The notes beneath the pieces were generated by a model that saw nothing but the letters and a program-made list of their open reading frames with translations, was not told the origin of the DNA and did no database searches. Of a DNA stretch of 64,000 bases, positions 7,727 through 20,105 are shown one piece after another (the first letter of the stretch is position 1; every line of letters starts with the position of its first letter). The stretch spans positions 1 to 64,000 of the forward strand of contig DASXFD010000090.1 of NCBI GenBank assembly GCA_036489755.1. The letters are read 5' to 3'. This stretch comes from JABFXX01 sp036489755. GTDB lineage: Bacteria > Myxococcota_A > Polyangia > Haliangiales > Haliangiaceae. Made by a program: the position numbers and the translations under genes.

Positions 7727-9242
7727 CTGGCTGATCGTCGCGATGCTCGTGCTGTCGGCGAGCGTCGCGTACGCCGGCCACAAGCGGATCGTCGTCCTCG
7801 ATTTCGAAGGCCCGAAAGCCGAGAAGTTCCACGACGTGATCGTCAAGGCGATCGAGAAGAAGGACAACACGATCATCGCGACCGACAAGTGGAACGGCAC
7901 CGCGAACGAGCTGCAGGTCACCAAGCTCAACAAAAGGGGCGCGCGCAAGATCGCGAAGCGGCTCAAGGTCGACGGCATCGTTACCGCGACGATCGAGAAG
8001 AGCGACGAAGGCTACGTGGTGCACGTCAAGCTGCGCGCGGGCAAGAGCGGCGCGGTCGTCGCCGAGCAGATCGATCTCAAATCCGAGGGCACGAAGCTGT
8101 CGAAGAAGGAGATCAACGAGCAGCTGGTCGGCGCGATCGACGGGCTCGAGGACAACGGCGGCGATGCCCCCGTCAAGGACGAGCCCGGCGACGACGACGA
8201 TAGCGGGCCGAAGCACGGCGCGTTCTCGAAGCACGATGCCGATGCGACCGGCGCGACCGCCACGGACGAGCCGAAAAAAGATGATCAGAAGCACGACAAG
8301 CCGGACGACAGCGGCGAGCCGGTGAAGACGCACCACCACCACAAGGACGTCGCGACGACCGACTCCGGCAGCGGCGACGACGCCGGCACGAGCGTGACCG
8401 CGACCGTCGAGCCGTCGGCGCCGAAGGGCGACGAGGTGCTCACGCCGGCGAATCGCGGCGTCGACTTCACCATCGGCATGTCGTTCACCGCGCGCCACCT
8501 CTCGTACACGTACCCGTCGACGCTCACGAACGCGCCGCCCGCGTACAAAGAAGGCGTGCCGGTCGCCGGCGGCATCATGGACGCCGTCGTTTATCCGCTC
8601 GCGATCCTCCACAAATCGGACAGCATCCTGACCAACCTCGGCATCGAGGTCCTGTACGACAAGGTCATCGATATTTCGTCGAAGAAGGGCTACGTCGACA
8701 TGACGACGATGAGCCAAGAGACCGCGTCGCTCGCGACCGACGAAGAGCGCTTCGAGGTCGGCGGCGTGTTTCGCTATCCGGTCACGCCCGACATCGTGCC
8801 GGGCATCAAGCTGCTCTACGTCAACCAGCAGTTCGAGATCGCGCAGACGCTGCCCGACGGCTCGTCGACCGACGTGCCGAACGTCCACTACAGCGCCGTC
8901 TCGCCGCACGCGTTCCTGCACTACTCGGTCTCGCCGGCGATCACGATCGACGTCGACGCGGCGTTCATGCTGCTACTGAAGAGCGGCCAGATCACGTCCG
9001 ACGGCACCGGCTATGGACAAGCGAAGGACTACGGCCTCGATCTCACCGCGGGCGTTAGCTACAACATCACGAAGGCGATCTTCGCGCGCGCCGAGGCGCA
9101 CCTCGAACAGATCAGCCTGACGTTTCGCGGCGATCCGAACTCGCTCGCGAACACGCGTGACAACATGCCGATGACGCGGGACGTGACGGCCGCCAAGGAT
9201 CTCTATCTCGGCGGCGCGGTGATGATCGGCTACGCGTACTAA
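7692..9242 (+). CDS. Exported outer-membrane beta-barrel protein with an N-terminal FlgO/CsgG-like domain
   Basis: The 516-residue protein starts inside the end of pilT. The N terminus has a Sec signal (IVAMLVLSASVAYA). Residues about 22-150 form a small alpha/beta domain (KRIVVLDFEGPKA...KRLKVDGIVTATIE) like those that bind repeats or assemble rings in FlgO/CsgG-type proteins. A charged, disordered linker (about 150-255) is rich in Asp, Lys and His, including HHHHK. The last 260 residues alternate in a beta-strand pattern, contain several GxxY/F strand ends and finish in LYLGGAVMIGYAY, with the aromatic C terminus typical of outer-membrane barrels. The function is unknown. Overlap with pilT suggests a link to pili or surface transport, but that is inference. 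Confidence 0.65.
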   Translation: MTSSTSNTSRSNWLIVAMLVLSASVAYAGHKRIVVLDFEGPKAEKFHDVIVKAIEKKDNTIIATDKWNGTANELQVTKLNKRGARKIAKRLKVDGIVTATIEKSDEGYVVHVKLRAGKSGAVVAEQIDLKSEGTKLSKKEINEQLVGAIDGLEDNGGDAPVKDEPGDDDDSGPKHGAFSKHDADATGATATDEPKKDDQKHDKPDDSGEPVKTHHHHKDVATTDSGSGDDAGTSVTATVEPSAPKGDEVLTPANRGVDFTIGMSFTARHLSYTYPSTLTNAPPAYKEGVPVAGGIMDAVVYPLAILHKSDSILTNLGIEVLYDKVIDISSKKGYVDMTTMSQETASLATDEERFEVGGVFRYPVTPDIVPGIKLLYVNQQFEIAQTLPDGSSTDVPNVHYSAVSPHAFLHYSVSPAITIDVDAAFMLLLKSGQITSDGTGYGQAKDYGLDLTAGVSYNITKAIFARAEAHLEQISLTFRGDPNSLANTRDNMPMTRDVTAAKDLYLGGAVMIGYAY

Positions 9243-12187
9243 CGGTCCGTCGAGAGCAGGCCGAGCACGTCGCGCTGCAGCTCGCTGATCACCGACGCCG
9301 GCGGGCTGCCGCGCAGCTCGATCTCCTGCAGCGCTTGCGTCGCTTCGTCGGTCGGCGCGCCGATGTAGATGCCGGGGTCGAAGCCGAGCGTGGCCGACCA
9401 GCCGTCGCCGGCGCGCTCGATCGTGTAATAGCGGCCGCCTTGCGGCGACTCGCCGCGCCGCCACGTGCCGCGCGCGAGCGCGAGCAAGCGCGTTGTCGGG
9501 ACCACGCGTGCATACGCGGACCGGCGCGTGCCATCCCAGCTGTCGGCGGCGTGCACCGCGCGCTCGAGTTGCTCGAACGGCTGCGCGGGCAGGCGCTTCC
9601 GCCATGCCGCGAGCTCGGCCTTCGCGAGCTCGATCGGATGCACGACGCCGTACGTCGCGTCGCTCGGCAGCTCGACGTGCTTGTCGCTCGAGTCGATCGT
9701 GTCGGCGCCGCCGGCTGTGACCGCGAACGCGAGCACGAGCGTGCCGCCCTGATACGCGCCCCACACGAGCCCGCTCGCGAGGTGACGGATCAGCGAGTGC
9801 ATGAGGTAGACCTCGGCGAAGTGCAAGAACGGCATGCGATGCGCGTTCGCCATGCTGTCCTCGAGCCGCGCGAGCTGGCCGCGCGCGACTTTCGCGCATA
9901 GCCGCTCGAGCTCCTTGAAGCGCGCGAATTCGTCGTGCGGCAGGCGCGCGCGATCGCTGCCGTCGGGCCACACGAGGTGCGGCACGAGCCCGGCATCGAG
10001 CTCGGCGTGCACGTCGCCGAATGACAACGCGGACTCGTCGAGATCGGGCACGAGCCGATCCGCGAGATCTTCGGCGGCGAGGCCCGACGCCGCGGCGACC
10101 GTCGCGAACACCTGCTCGGCGCGAGCCTTGAGCGCGCGCGATTGCACCTTGTGCGCGATGTCGTGGATCTCGGCGAGCGCGGCGCGCGAACGCATCAGCG
10201 CCAGCGCTTCGACGGCCTCTTGCGCGCGGGCGGAGTTGCCTTGCGGCGCCCACACGCGGGCGAGCCGGCCGAGCGCGCGCGCGTGATCGTCGTCGCCGAA
10301 CCGGCCGACTGCGTAGAGCGCCCACTTGTCCTTCGGCGGCGCCTTCACGAACAGCCACTGGCGAAACAAGCTGAACGCGCAGCGGGCGAGCGACGCGCGC
10401 GTGTAGGCCTCGGCGATCGGATCGATCGCGGCGTCGACACCGGTCGCGAGCAGTTGCAGGAATTCGCCAAGCGCTTCGCCCTGCAGCGCGGCCTTGCCGT
10501 CGATGCGGATGGGCCTCGGCAGCCGCGCGAGATCGACGAACGCCGGCAGCTTCTTCGGCTTGCCCGGCAGCTTCGGCGCGGTCGCGGCGGCGAGCTCGCC
10601 GGCGCTGGTGCCGGCAATTCGCTCGACGATCGCGGCGTGCTTCTCGGCGAGATACGCGAGCGCTTGGTCGTCGGCGTCGCGCTGCTTCTTGTCGGCGGTC
10701 GCGCGATCCGCGGCCAGGCCGATCGCCGCGGCTTCCGGAAACCGATCGAGCCACGCCTTGCCGACGTCGCGCAGCTTCTTGATGAGCGCGAAGCCGCGCG
10801 CCATCAGCGGCGCGACCCGCGGCGACTCGACACCGGCGAGCCCGGCGAGCGTGTCGGGCTTGGTCTGCACGAACGCGAGGATCGACTCGAGCCCGGCGAG
10901 CTCGAACCGCGCGAGCAGCATCTCGACGTCGTTGACCTGGCCGTACCAGCGCCCGGGCGGGATCGCCGTCCACGTCTCGAACGCGATCTTGGAATCGTGC
11001 ATCCAGCCGATCGAGTGGATGAACACCTTCTCCGTCTTCGACGTTTTCTCGAGCTCCTTGCGCTTCACCCGATCGTCCCAGTTTTGCGGAGAGCTGCGCT
11101 CGCGCACCTGGCCGTCGCGCCAGTGCAGCTGCTCGGCAAACGCGACCGGCTTGGGCGCGGCGGGCGCGGCGGCTTTCTTGGCGCTCGGCTGCCGCGATGT
11201 CCACGGCGAAACCCACGCGTCGTCGGGCGGCAGCGTCGCGCCGGTGTCCGCGATCGCCTGCGCGACGAAGCGATCGCCGGTCTTCGCGGCCTCTTTCGGC
11301 GCGGCAACCACGAGCTCGTCGAACAGTGCGCGGGCGAGCGGCAGACCGAGCGTGCGGCGCGGCGGCCGCGTCGTGAACATCGGCACGAGCGCGTCGATCG
11401 ATGCACGTGTCGGCTTGATCGTCGCGATCGCATCCCACGCGACATCGGCGAGCTCGGCGAGCGCGCGCAGCGCATCGGGCGTGGCCAGCTCGGCGAGCGC
11501 GTCGTACGCGCGGACCAGGCGCAGCGGTGCGACCGCGCGATCGCCGAGGTGCTTCCGCATCATCGCCGGTGTGATCACGTGCTCGCCCATGCGCTCGAGC
11601 GCGCCGAAGTCGACCTTCGCGGTGCGCATCGTGGCCATCACACCGAACTGCGTGATGACGTCATCGTCGAGGTCGGCCTGGCGCAATTCGGCGTCGTCGG
11701 CGTCGGTCCACAAATCTGGAAACACGAACGCGATCGCGCAGCGCACGGACAGCGTGCGAATGGTCGCGGGCACGACGGCGCGCACGGCGTCGCGTTCGTT
11801 CGGCTTCGCCTTCGCGAGTCGCTCGCGCAGCCAGATCCACGGTGGCGCGCCGAGGTTGCCGAGCCCGACGTGCGGCCGCGCCGCGCGCAACGCCCAGATC
11901 GAGCTGTCCCATTCGTACATCGCGCGCTCGAAGGCGAGCGCCGCGAGCAGGACCTCGAGTGCACGCGGCAGGCCGCCGAGCTCGCGGTGCCACTCGAGAA
12001 ACACGTCGGGCCGGCCCCACAGTGCGAGCGCGGCGCCTTCGTCGGCGAGCTCGCGCGGCGCCGCGTCGCTCGTGGCGAACCGCTCGAGCAAGCGCTCGAC
12101 CCGCGCGCGAACCGCCGGCGCCGTGCGATCGAGCCCCGCGAGCACCGGCTCGCGCTTCACCACGCGCTGGACCTCTTCGAAGCTCAC
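9239..12187 (-). CDS. DUF4132 domain protein (MolR-like), large helical repeat protein
   Basis: The 982-residue cytoplasmic protein is mostly HEAT-like helices rich in Ala, Leu and Arg. The C-terminal part carries a DUF4132-type segment near residues 740-900, with LASGLVWGAYQGGTL, an acidic turn, and YGVVHPIELAKAELAAW close to the family wording. DUF4132 proteins include the molybdate-metabolism regulator MolR and many myxobacterial proteins linked to WGR domains. No WGR domain is visible here, and the biochemical role is unknown. The stop TAG overlaps the stop TAA of the convergent barrel gene in a single CTAA. The gene is divergent from alaS with a 31-base gap. Confidence 0.65.
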   Translation of the reverse strand: MSFEEVQRVVKREPVLAGLDRTAPAVRARVERLLERFATSDAAPRELADEGAALALWGRPDVFLEWHRELGGLPRALEVLLAALAFERAMYEWDSSIWALRAARPHVGLGNLGAPPWIWLRERLAKAKPNERDAVRAVVPATIRTLSVRCAIAFVFPDLWTDADDAELRQADLDDDVITQFGVMATMRTAKVDFGALERMGEHVITPAMMRKHLGDRAVAPLRLVRAYDALAELATPDALRALAELADVAWDAIATIKPTRASIDALVPMFTTRPPRRTLGLPLARALFDELVVAAPKEAAKTGDRFVAQAIADTGATLPPDDAWVSPWTSRQPSAKKAAAPAAPKPVAFAEQLHWRDGQVRERSSPQNWDDRVKRKELEKTSKTEKVFIHSIGWMHDSKIAFETWTAIPPGRWYGQVNDVEMLLARFELAGLESILAFVQTKPDTLAGLAGVESPRVAPLMARGFALIKKLRDVGKAWLDRFPEAAAIGLAADRATADKKQRDADDQALAYLAEKHAAIVERIAGTSAGELAAATAPKLPGKPKKLPAFVDLARLPRPIRIDGKAALQGEALGEFLQLLATGVDAAIDPIAEAYTRASLARCAFSLFRQWLFVKAPPKDKWALYAVGRFGDDDHARALGRLARVWAPQGNSARAQEAVEALALMRSRAALAEIHDIAHKVQSRALKARAEQVFATVAAASGLAAEDLADRLVPDLDESALSFGDVHAELDAGLVPHLVWPDGSDRARLPHDEFARFKELERLCAKVARGQLARLEDSMANAHRMPFLHFAEVYLMHSLIRHLASGLVWGAYQGGTLVLAFAVTAGGADTIDSSDKHVELPSDATYGVVHPIELAKAELAAWRKRLPAQPFEQLERAVHAADSWDGTRRSAYARVVPTTRLLALARGTWRRGESPQGGRYYTIERAGDGWSATLGFDPGIYIGAPTDEATQALQEIELRGSPPASVISELQRDVLGLLSTDR

Positions 12188-12218
12188 GTGCGCATTCTAG
12201 TGGTACACCTCCGTCGAG

Positions 12219-14876
<2,658 letters not shown>

Positions 14877-14922
14877 GCCACGGCGCTAAGCGGGCTGCTT
14901 TCGTGGGATAATTCGCGCTCGG

Positions 14923-17436
14923 ATGGCGCCGGCCGACTCCAGCGGCGCGAGGCCGACCGGGCCGGTCGCGCTTCGCATCAAGCTTCGCTACGACGACGTC
15001 GACGCGATGGTGCAGCGATTTGCGAGCAACGTCGGCCGGTCGGGGCTGTTCTTGCCGACGCGCTCGATGCATCCGGTCGGCACCGAGGTGAAGTTCGAGC
15101 TGCGCATCTCGAACGACGCGGCGGTGCTCGTCGGCCTGGGCAAGGTCAAGGCGGCGAAGGCGCCCGATCCGGCGAACCCGCGCGCGGCGTTCGGGCTCGC
15201 GATCGAGCTGATGCGCGTCACCCGCGACGGCCGCGAGATCATCATCCGCATGCTCGAGCGGCGGCGCGAGCTCAACTTGCCCGAGGTCGCGATCCCGATG
15301 CCGGAGGACGTCGAGGCGGCCAAGCGGCTCGACGTCGACACGCAGCCCGGCGTGCCGCAACCGTCGCCGCTCGTCGAGTCGGCGCCGGTCGCCAAGCCGA
15401 TCACGCACGACACGGCGGTCCAGCCCGAGCCGACGCCGCCGGTTCGGCCGACGCCGCCGCCCGAGCCGCTGCTCACCGCGCCGCGGCCTGCATCGGGCCC
15501 GGTCGCGACCGCGCGCCGCCAGAGCGAGCGCATGTCGGCGCCGGTGCTCGCGCCCGAGCCGACGCGCGCGAAGCGGCCCAAGCTCGCCGAGCTCGTCGCG
15601 AAAGCCGCGGAGCTGTCGGGTCCGGTCGCCGCGATCGATCTCGACGAGCCCGACGTCGACATCGGCAAGGCGCTCGCCCGCGCCCGCGCGCTCGCCGGCG
15701 GCGACATCGACGTCGAGCTCGAAGCATTGCGCGAGTCGAGCGCGGCGCCGATCGCGGTCGACGTCGAGGCGGCGAGCGCCGAGCTTGCGCGCCAGCTCGG
15801 CGGCAAGCCGATCTCGCGCAAAGATCGCAGCGCGCGGTGGGCGCCGCCGCCGCCGGTCGAAGCGAAGCCGATCGAAGCGAAGCCGATCGAGGCGAAGCCG
15901 GTCGCGGCGAAGCCGATCGAGATCGAGGCGATGCCGGTCGAGGCGATGCCGGTCGAGGCGATGGAGCCGGTCGAAACCAAGCCGGTCGAAACCAAGCCGG
16001 TCGAGGTGAAGCCGGTCGACGTGATCGAGCCGCCGGCGCCGTCGGACCTCGACGTGCCGACCGAGGTGCCGAACGACATCGATCCACCGACCGACGTGCC
16101 GAGCGCCGACGACGACGTGCCGCGCCGATTGCCGACGGCGAGCGGCGAGATGGATCAGCTCGCGCAAGAAGCGGCGATGGCGATCGCCGAGCGATCCGGC
16201 GGGGCGGTGCGTGCGATCGAACGGCCCGATGTCGAGCCCGTGTTGCCCGAGCCGGTCGTCGAGCCGGTTCCGACGGCCACGATCGAATCGGAAGACCCGG
16301 AGCTGCTGTCGTTCGAGCGCGCGCTCGACGCGGCGCGAATTCACACCGGCACGAGTGCACCGGCGCCCGAGCGCGAGCCACAACCGGAGCCGGCGCCGGA
16401 GCCCGAGCAAGCGCTCGACGCGGCCGAGCCCGAGGACGAGGTCGAGCTCGACGGTGACGATCTCGTCGAGGCCGAGCACACCGAGATCGGCGCGTTCGCA
16501 CAAGGGCTCGCGGAGCCGCCGCCGCCGGCCGCGTACGATGCGTTCGAGCACCAGCATCCCGCCGAAGCGGCCGATTTCCAGGAAGAAGAGATCTCGGATC
16601 TCGACGTGCTCGCCGAGGCCGATGCCGACGACGACGATCTGTTGCTGGCGAACGGCGAGCGCGACTCGTCGGGGTTTCCGATCGCGCGGCCGGAAGACTT
16701 CGCCGAGCCGCCTCAGCTCACGCCGCCGCCGGAAGAGCCGTATTACGAGCCGCAACCCGAAACGCCGCAGGAGACCTACGACGCGGCGCCCGAGGTGACG
16801 CCGCGTCCGCGCGTCGCGTTCGTCCACGACGTGTTCACACCGCCGCCCGATCCACCGGCGTTCCGGCCGCTGTCGCCGCGCGACGACTTCGCGGCGCGAC
16901 TCGCGCTCGACGAAGAAGAAGAGCTGCCGCTGGCGCGGTTCCCGGCGAGCGGCTTCGAGGACGACGACGCCGACGACGACGATCCCGAGAGCTTCACGAT
17001 GGCGGAGAACCCCGATTACGAGGATCCGGCGCTCGAGTTCGAGGAGCGACAGGATTTCGGGCGCCGCGGGTTCGAGCTCGCCGGCGACGAGCAGGATGTC
17101 GAGCACGATGCCGCGCTCGACAAGGCGCTGTCGTCGGATCCGGTCGAGGATCTCGACAACGCGCTGTCGACGCTCGACGTCGATCTCGACAAGCTCGAGG
17201 TTCCGCAGCCGGACCGGCGCCGCCCCGCGCCGCGCGCGCGTCCACTGCCGGGCATGCCGCCGATGCGGCCGACGCCGACGCCGCCGCCCGAGCCGATCAC
17301 GACGCGCCCGGGCCGGGCGCTGCGCGTCAGCGACGCCACCAACAAGCCGGCGAAGCAGCCCACGCAACCGCTGCCGCGCCGCCGGCCCGATACCGACGAC
17401 GGCGTGATCATCGACTTCGACGACGACGACGAGTAG
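14923..17436 (+). CDS. PilZ-domain protein with a long Pro/Glu-rich disordered region
   Basis: The protein has 837 residues. The first 110 resemble the myxobacterial-type PilZ domain (TIGR02266-like): FASNVGRSGLFLPT, then PVGTEVKFELRI and GKVKAAK. This is a fold that can bind cyclic-di-GMP, although the RxxxR part of the canonical ligand motif is not obvious. The remaining roughly 720 residues are low complexity, dominated by Pro, Glu, Asp and Ala, with repeated EAKP/ETKP units at about residues 310-365 and acidic patches such as DDDADDDD. The protein ends in FDDDDE. It looks like a long acidic scaffold. A GATAAT-type -10 lies just upstream (around 14907). The stop TAG directly abuts the stop of the convergent ligase gene. 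Confidence 0.65.
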   Translation: MAPADSSGARPTGPVALRIKLRYDDVDAMVQRFASNVGRSGLFLPTRSMHPVGTEVKFELRISNDAAVLVGLGKVKAAKAPDPANPRAAFGLAIELMRVTRDGREIIIRMLERRRELNLPEVAIPMPEDVEAAKRLDVDTQPGVPQPSPLVESAPVAKPITHDTAVQPEPTPPVRPTPPPEPLLTAPRPASGPVATARRQSERMSAPVLAPEPTRAKRPKLAELVAKAAELSGPVAAIDLDEPDVDIGKALARARALAGGDIDVELEALRESSAAPIAVDVEAASAELARQLGGKPISRKDRSARWAPPPPVEAKPIEAKPIEAKPVAAKPIEIEAMPVEAMPVEAMEPVETKPVETKPVEVKPVDVIEPPAPSDLDVPTEVPNDIDPPTDVPSADDDVPRRLPTASGEMDQLAQEAAMAIAERSGGAVRAIERPDVEPVLPEPVVEPVPTATIESEDPELLSFERALDAARIHTGTSAPAPEREPQPEPAPEPEQALDAAEPEDEVELDGDDLVEAEHTEIGAFAQGLAEPPPPAAYDAFEHQHPAEAADFQEEEISDLDVLAEADADDDDLLLANGERDSSGFPIARPEDFAEPPQLTPPPEEPYYEPQPETPQETYDAAPEVTPRPRVAFVHDVFTPPPDPPAFRPLSPRDDFAARLALDEEEELPLARFPASGFEDDDADDDDPESFTMAENPDYEDPALEFEERQDFGRRGFELAGDEQDVEHDAALDKALSSDPVEDLDNALSTLDVDLDKLEVPQPDRRRPAPRARPLPGMPPMRPTPTPPPEPITTRPGRALRVSDATNKPAKQPTQPLPRRRPDTDDGVIIDFDDDDE
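15859..16020. repeat. 15-base coding repeats (KPxEA/ETKP units)
   Basis: An imperfect tandem array of about 15 bases per unit (variants of GAAGCGAAGCCGATC) encodes repeated IEAKP, VEAMP and VETKP pentapeptides within the disordered region of the PilZ protein. Several neighbouring units are identical, which suggests expansion by slippage. Confidence 0.7.
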
Positions 17437-18783
17437 CTACGCGAGCCCGGGATGCGCGAGCGCCTGGATCAAGGCGCCGCGATTGCCGGCGTGCTGCTTC
17501 CACAGCTCGCGGATCTTGTCGGCCTGCGTGCGACCACTCGCGGCGATCGCCTCGACGGGCGCGAGCAGCGACGTCGCCCCCGGTGCGATGCGCGCGAGCC
17601 CGCGCTTGGCGATCGCGACCAGCTCCTTCGCGAGCTCGCCGACCGAGTGAGCACCGGCGCGCGCCGCGAAGCCGAGGTGCGGCACGTCGTCGGCGAGCTT
17701 CTGGCGATCGGCGAACGACAGCTTCGCGGTCAGCGCGGTCGCGGCCTCGCGCGCGCTCGGCTCGTAGAGCAGGCCGCGCATCATCGGCGACAGCGCGCTG
17801 ATCATCTCCATCGACCCGCAGTCGCAGCCGCGCACTTCGATGAGCTTCTTGAGCCGGCCCTCGGGAAATAGCGTCGACACGTGGAGCGCCCAGTCCGAGC
17901 GCGTCGCGTGCTCGCCGCGCCAGCCATCGGCCATGAAGGTGCGAAACGTCAGGCCCGCCGGCACCGGCTGATAGCCGTCGCGATAGACGAAGTACATCGG
18001 CACGTCGAGCGCCCACTCGGTGTACGCATCGAAGATGTCGTCGCGCTCGAACACGAACGGCAACAGGCCGGCGCGCTGGTTGTCGGTGTCGCGCCAGATC
18101 CACGCGCGATACGACTGGTAGTCGGTCGGCGCCTCGTCGACGATCGGCGACGCCGCCCACAGCGCGGTGAGCAGCGACGTCACCGAGTACACGCAGCGCA
18201 TCTTCGCGGCGGCATCGGCCTCGTCGGAGAAATCGAGGTTCACCTGCACGGTCGCCGTGCGCTGCATCATGTCGAGGCCGCGCGTGCCGACGGTCGGCAT
18301 GTACGCGCGCATCACGTCGTACCGCTGCTTCGGCATCCACGAGATGTCCGCGCGCGTGCCGAACGGGCGCAGTCCGAGCGCGAGCCACGCGAGCCCGAGT
18401 GGGCGCGAGGCGGCGGCGAGCTCCGCGACGTGCGCGTGCAGGTCCGCAACGAGATCGTGATCGTCGGAGATCGGGCGCGCCGCGAGCTCGAACTGGCCGC
18501 CGGGCTCGATCGAGATCTGGGCGTCGCCGCGCTCGATCGCGATCGCGTGGCCGTGCTCGATCACGGGCGTGCCTTGCTTCGCCGAAAACGCGGCGAGCAG
18601 TGCGCCGATCCCGTGCGGCCCTTCGTACGGCGGCGCGTCGCCGGTCGCACGCACGACGCCGATTAATTCGTGCTCGGTGCCGACGAGCCAGCGCGCGGCC
18701 GGCTTGCCCGCTCCGGCAAAGTACGACCGCAGATCGGCCTTCGACCTCACCGGCACCGCATCATGCTCGTCGACGAGATACAC
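17437..18783 (-). CDS. gshA: Glutamate--cysteine ligase (plant/proteobacterial type)
   Basis: The 448-residue ATP-dependent enzyme would make gamma-glutamylcysteine, the first step in glutathione synthesis. Family hallmarks are GTEHELIGV, QISIEPGGQFELAA, PLGLAWLALGLRPFGT, the MPKQRYDVMRAYMPTVG segment, TATVQVNLDFSDE and FVYRDGYQPV. One conserved loop differs: the usual EVRGADGGP reads EVRGCDCGSM, adding two cysteines. The length is normal. No glutathione synthetase gene is nearby, so the product may also serve another thiol pathway. The gene is divergent from pyrE. Confidence 0.85.
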   Translation of the reverse strand: MYLVDEHDAVPVRSKADLRSYFAGAGKPAARWLVGTEHELIGVVRATGDAPPYEGPHGIGALLAAFSAKQGTPVIEHGHAIAIERGDAQISIEPGGQFELAARPISDDHDLVADLHAHVAELAAASRPLGLAWLALGLRPFGTRADISWMPKQRYDVMRAYMPTVGTRGLDMMQRTATVQVNLDFSDEADAAAKMRCVYSVTSLLTALWAASPIVDEAPTDYQSYRAWIWRDTDNQRAGLLPFVFERDDIFDAYTEWALDVPMYFVYRDGYQPVPAGLTFRTFMADGWRGEHATRSDWALHVSTLFPEGRLKKLIEVRGCDCGSMEMISALSPMMRGLLYEPSAREAATALTAKLSFADRQKLADDVPHLGFAARAGAHSVGELAKELVAIAKRGLARIAPGATSLLAPVEAIAASGRTQADKIRELWKQHAGNRGALIQALAHPGLA

Positions 18784-18872
18784 GCGCTTGCGGGCACTCT
18801 AGGGGGTGATCCCTCGTGCGTCAATCGACGCCCCCCGGTTGTCTCGAGCAACGGTGTGATAGCGTTCCAGCA

Positions 18873-19439
18873 ATGCCGGCACCCGAGCTCGCACCGAAAC
18901 GCGCGCGCCTGCTCGAGCTGCTGAAGGCGCGATCGTTTCAGGAGCGTGAAGTAACGCTGTCGTCCGGCGCGAAGTCGAATTTCTATATCGACTGCAAGCA
19001 GGTCAGCCTGCACGCGGAGGGTGCCTCCCTGATCGGCGAGCTGTTCTTCGCGGTCCTCGAAGAGGTCGCGCCGGCCGCGGTTGCCGTCGGTGGGCTCACG
19101 CTCGGCGCCGATCCGCTCGCCACCGCGACGAGCATCGCGAGCTATCGCGCAGGACGCCCGCGCGACGCGTTTCTCGTGCGCAAGGAGCCCAAAGGGCACG
19201 GCACCGGCCAGTGGGTCGAGAGCACGCAGCTCGCACCGGGCTCGCCCGTCGTGATCCTCGAAGACGTCGTGACGACCGGCGCGTCGACACTGCGCGCGAT
19301 CGAGCGCGCGCGGCTCGCCGGCTTCACAGTAGTTCACGCGATCGGGCTCATCGATCGGCTCGAGGGCGGCCGCGAAGCCGTGGTCGCCGAGGTGCCGCTC
19401 ACCACGCTGTTCACGCGGCGCGATTTCCTGCCGTCATGA
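18873..19439 (+). CDS. pyrE: Orotate phosphoribosyltransferase
   Basis: The 188-residue pyrimidine-biosynthesis enzyme joins orotate to PRPP. It shows LSSGAKSNFYIDCKQ near the N terminus, the AVGGLTLGADPLATA loop, KEPKGHGTGQ (flexible-loop Lys and His) and the PRPP-binding motif VVILEDVVTTGAST. The start is the ATG of MPAPEL; the upstream in-frame sequence is less coding-like. An 89-base gap to the divergent ligase gene holds no clear operator. The stop overlaps the next gene's start by four bases (ATGA), so the downstream lipoprotein is probably co-translated. Confidence 0.93.
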   Translation: MPAPELAPKRARLLELLKARSFQEREVTLSSGAKSNFYIDCKQVSLHAEGASLIGELFFAVLEEVAPAAVAVGGLTLGADPLATATSIASYRAGRPRDAFLVRKEPKGHGTGQWVESTQLAPGSPVVILEDVVTTGASTLRAIERARLAGFTVVHAIGLIDRLEGGREAVVAEVPLTTLFTRRDFLPS

Positions 19440-20038
19440 TGCGCGCGCTGGTTGCCGCGATCGTGATGACTGCGTGCGCGAGCGCGCCGCCGCCGGTGCA
19501 CCTCGACGAGAGCTGGCCCGCGAAGGCGCCGTCGTACGATGGCGCCGCCGAGACGTGGACGCGCGGTAACACGCTGCGCGGCCAGACCCAGGAGACGCTC
19601 GATCTGCGCGCGACGTTCAAGTCGCCCGACTGGCGCGCCGCACACGCCGAGCGCCAGGCCGATCAGCGCGGGCTCGACGACGCCGCGCGCGCACAGCTCG
19701 TCACGCAGGCGAAGGCCGACATGGCGGGCCCGTACGAGTTCGAGCTGATGCTCACCACGTGGGACCGCCGCGAGAACGATCTCGATCGCGGCAAGAAGAG
19801 CATCTGGCGCGTCGTGCTCGTCGACGATCAGGGCAAAGAGATCGAGCCGATCGAGATCGTGCGCGACCGCCGCCCCGCTTACACGCTGCGCGCCGAGTTT
19901 CCCGCGCTCAACGACTTCGACACGGCGTACGTCGCGCGGTTTCCGCGCACGGAGCAGCTGCTCGGCGACGGCGTGCACGCGTTGCGCATGCGGCTGTCGG
20001 GCGAGCGCGGCGCCGTCGAGCTGGTCTGGACGCCGTAG
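19436..20038 (+). CDS. Predicted lipoprotein of unknown function
   Basis: The 200-residue protein begins MMRALVAAIVMTACASAPP, a lipoprotein signal with lipobox VMTAC. After the Cys the sequence is soluble, with RGQTQETLDLRATFKSP and ENDLDRGKKSIWRVVLVDDQG. The second half looks like a beta-sandwich (IEIVRDRRPAYTLRAEF). I do not recognise the family. It is coupled to pyrE by an ATGA overlap, but no metabolic link is evident. Confidence 0.65.
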   Translation: MMRALVAAIVMTACASAPPPVHLDESWPAKAPSYDGAAETWTRGNTLRGQTQETLDLRATFKSPDWRAAHAERQADQRGLDDAARAQLVTQAKADMAGPYEFELMLTTWDRRENDLDRGKKSIWRVVLVDDQGKEIEPIEIVRDRRPAYTLRAEFPALNDFDTAYVARFPRTEQLLGDGVHALRMRLSGERGAVELVWTP

Positions 20039-20052
20039 GCAACCTCGTCGAC

Positions 20053-20105
20053 GATGTCAAAGATGCTTGACATCATCGGATGTCTGGTTATCTTGACATC
20101 ATGTC
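20053..20105 (+). promoter_or_regulatory. Promoter with repeated TTGACATC operator half-sites; likely leaderless start
   Basis: GATGTCAA (20053-20060) and TTGACATC (20067-20074) form a perfect 8-base inverted repeat with a 6-base spacer. GACATC/GATGTC (20069-20084) is a second perfect palindrome. TTGACATC recurs at 20093-20100 and runs into ATGTC, giving GACATCATGTC (20095-20105). A consensus -35 (TTGACA, 20067-20072) and a -10-like TATCTT (20089-20094, 16-base spacer) lie within these repeats. Transcription would start at about the ATG at 20101. The downstream HTH protein is the natural candidate repressor. Confidence 0.6.
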
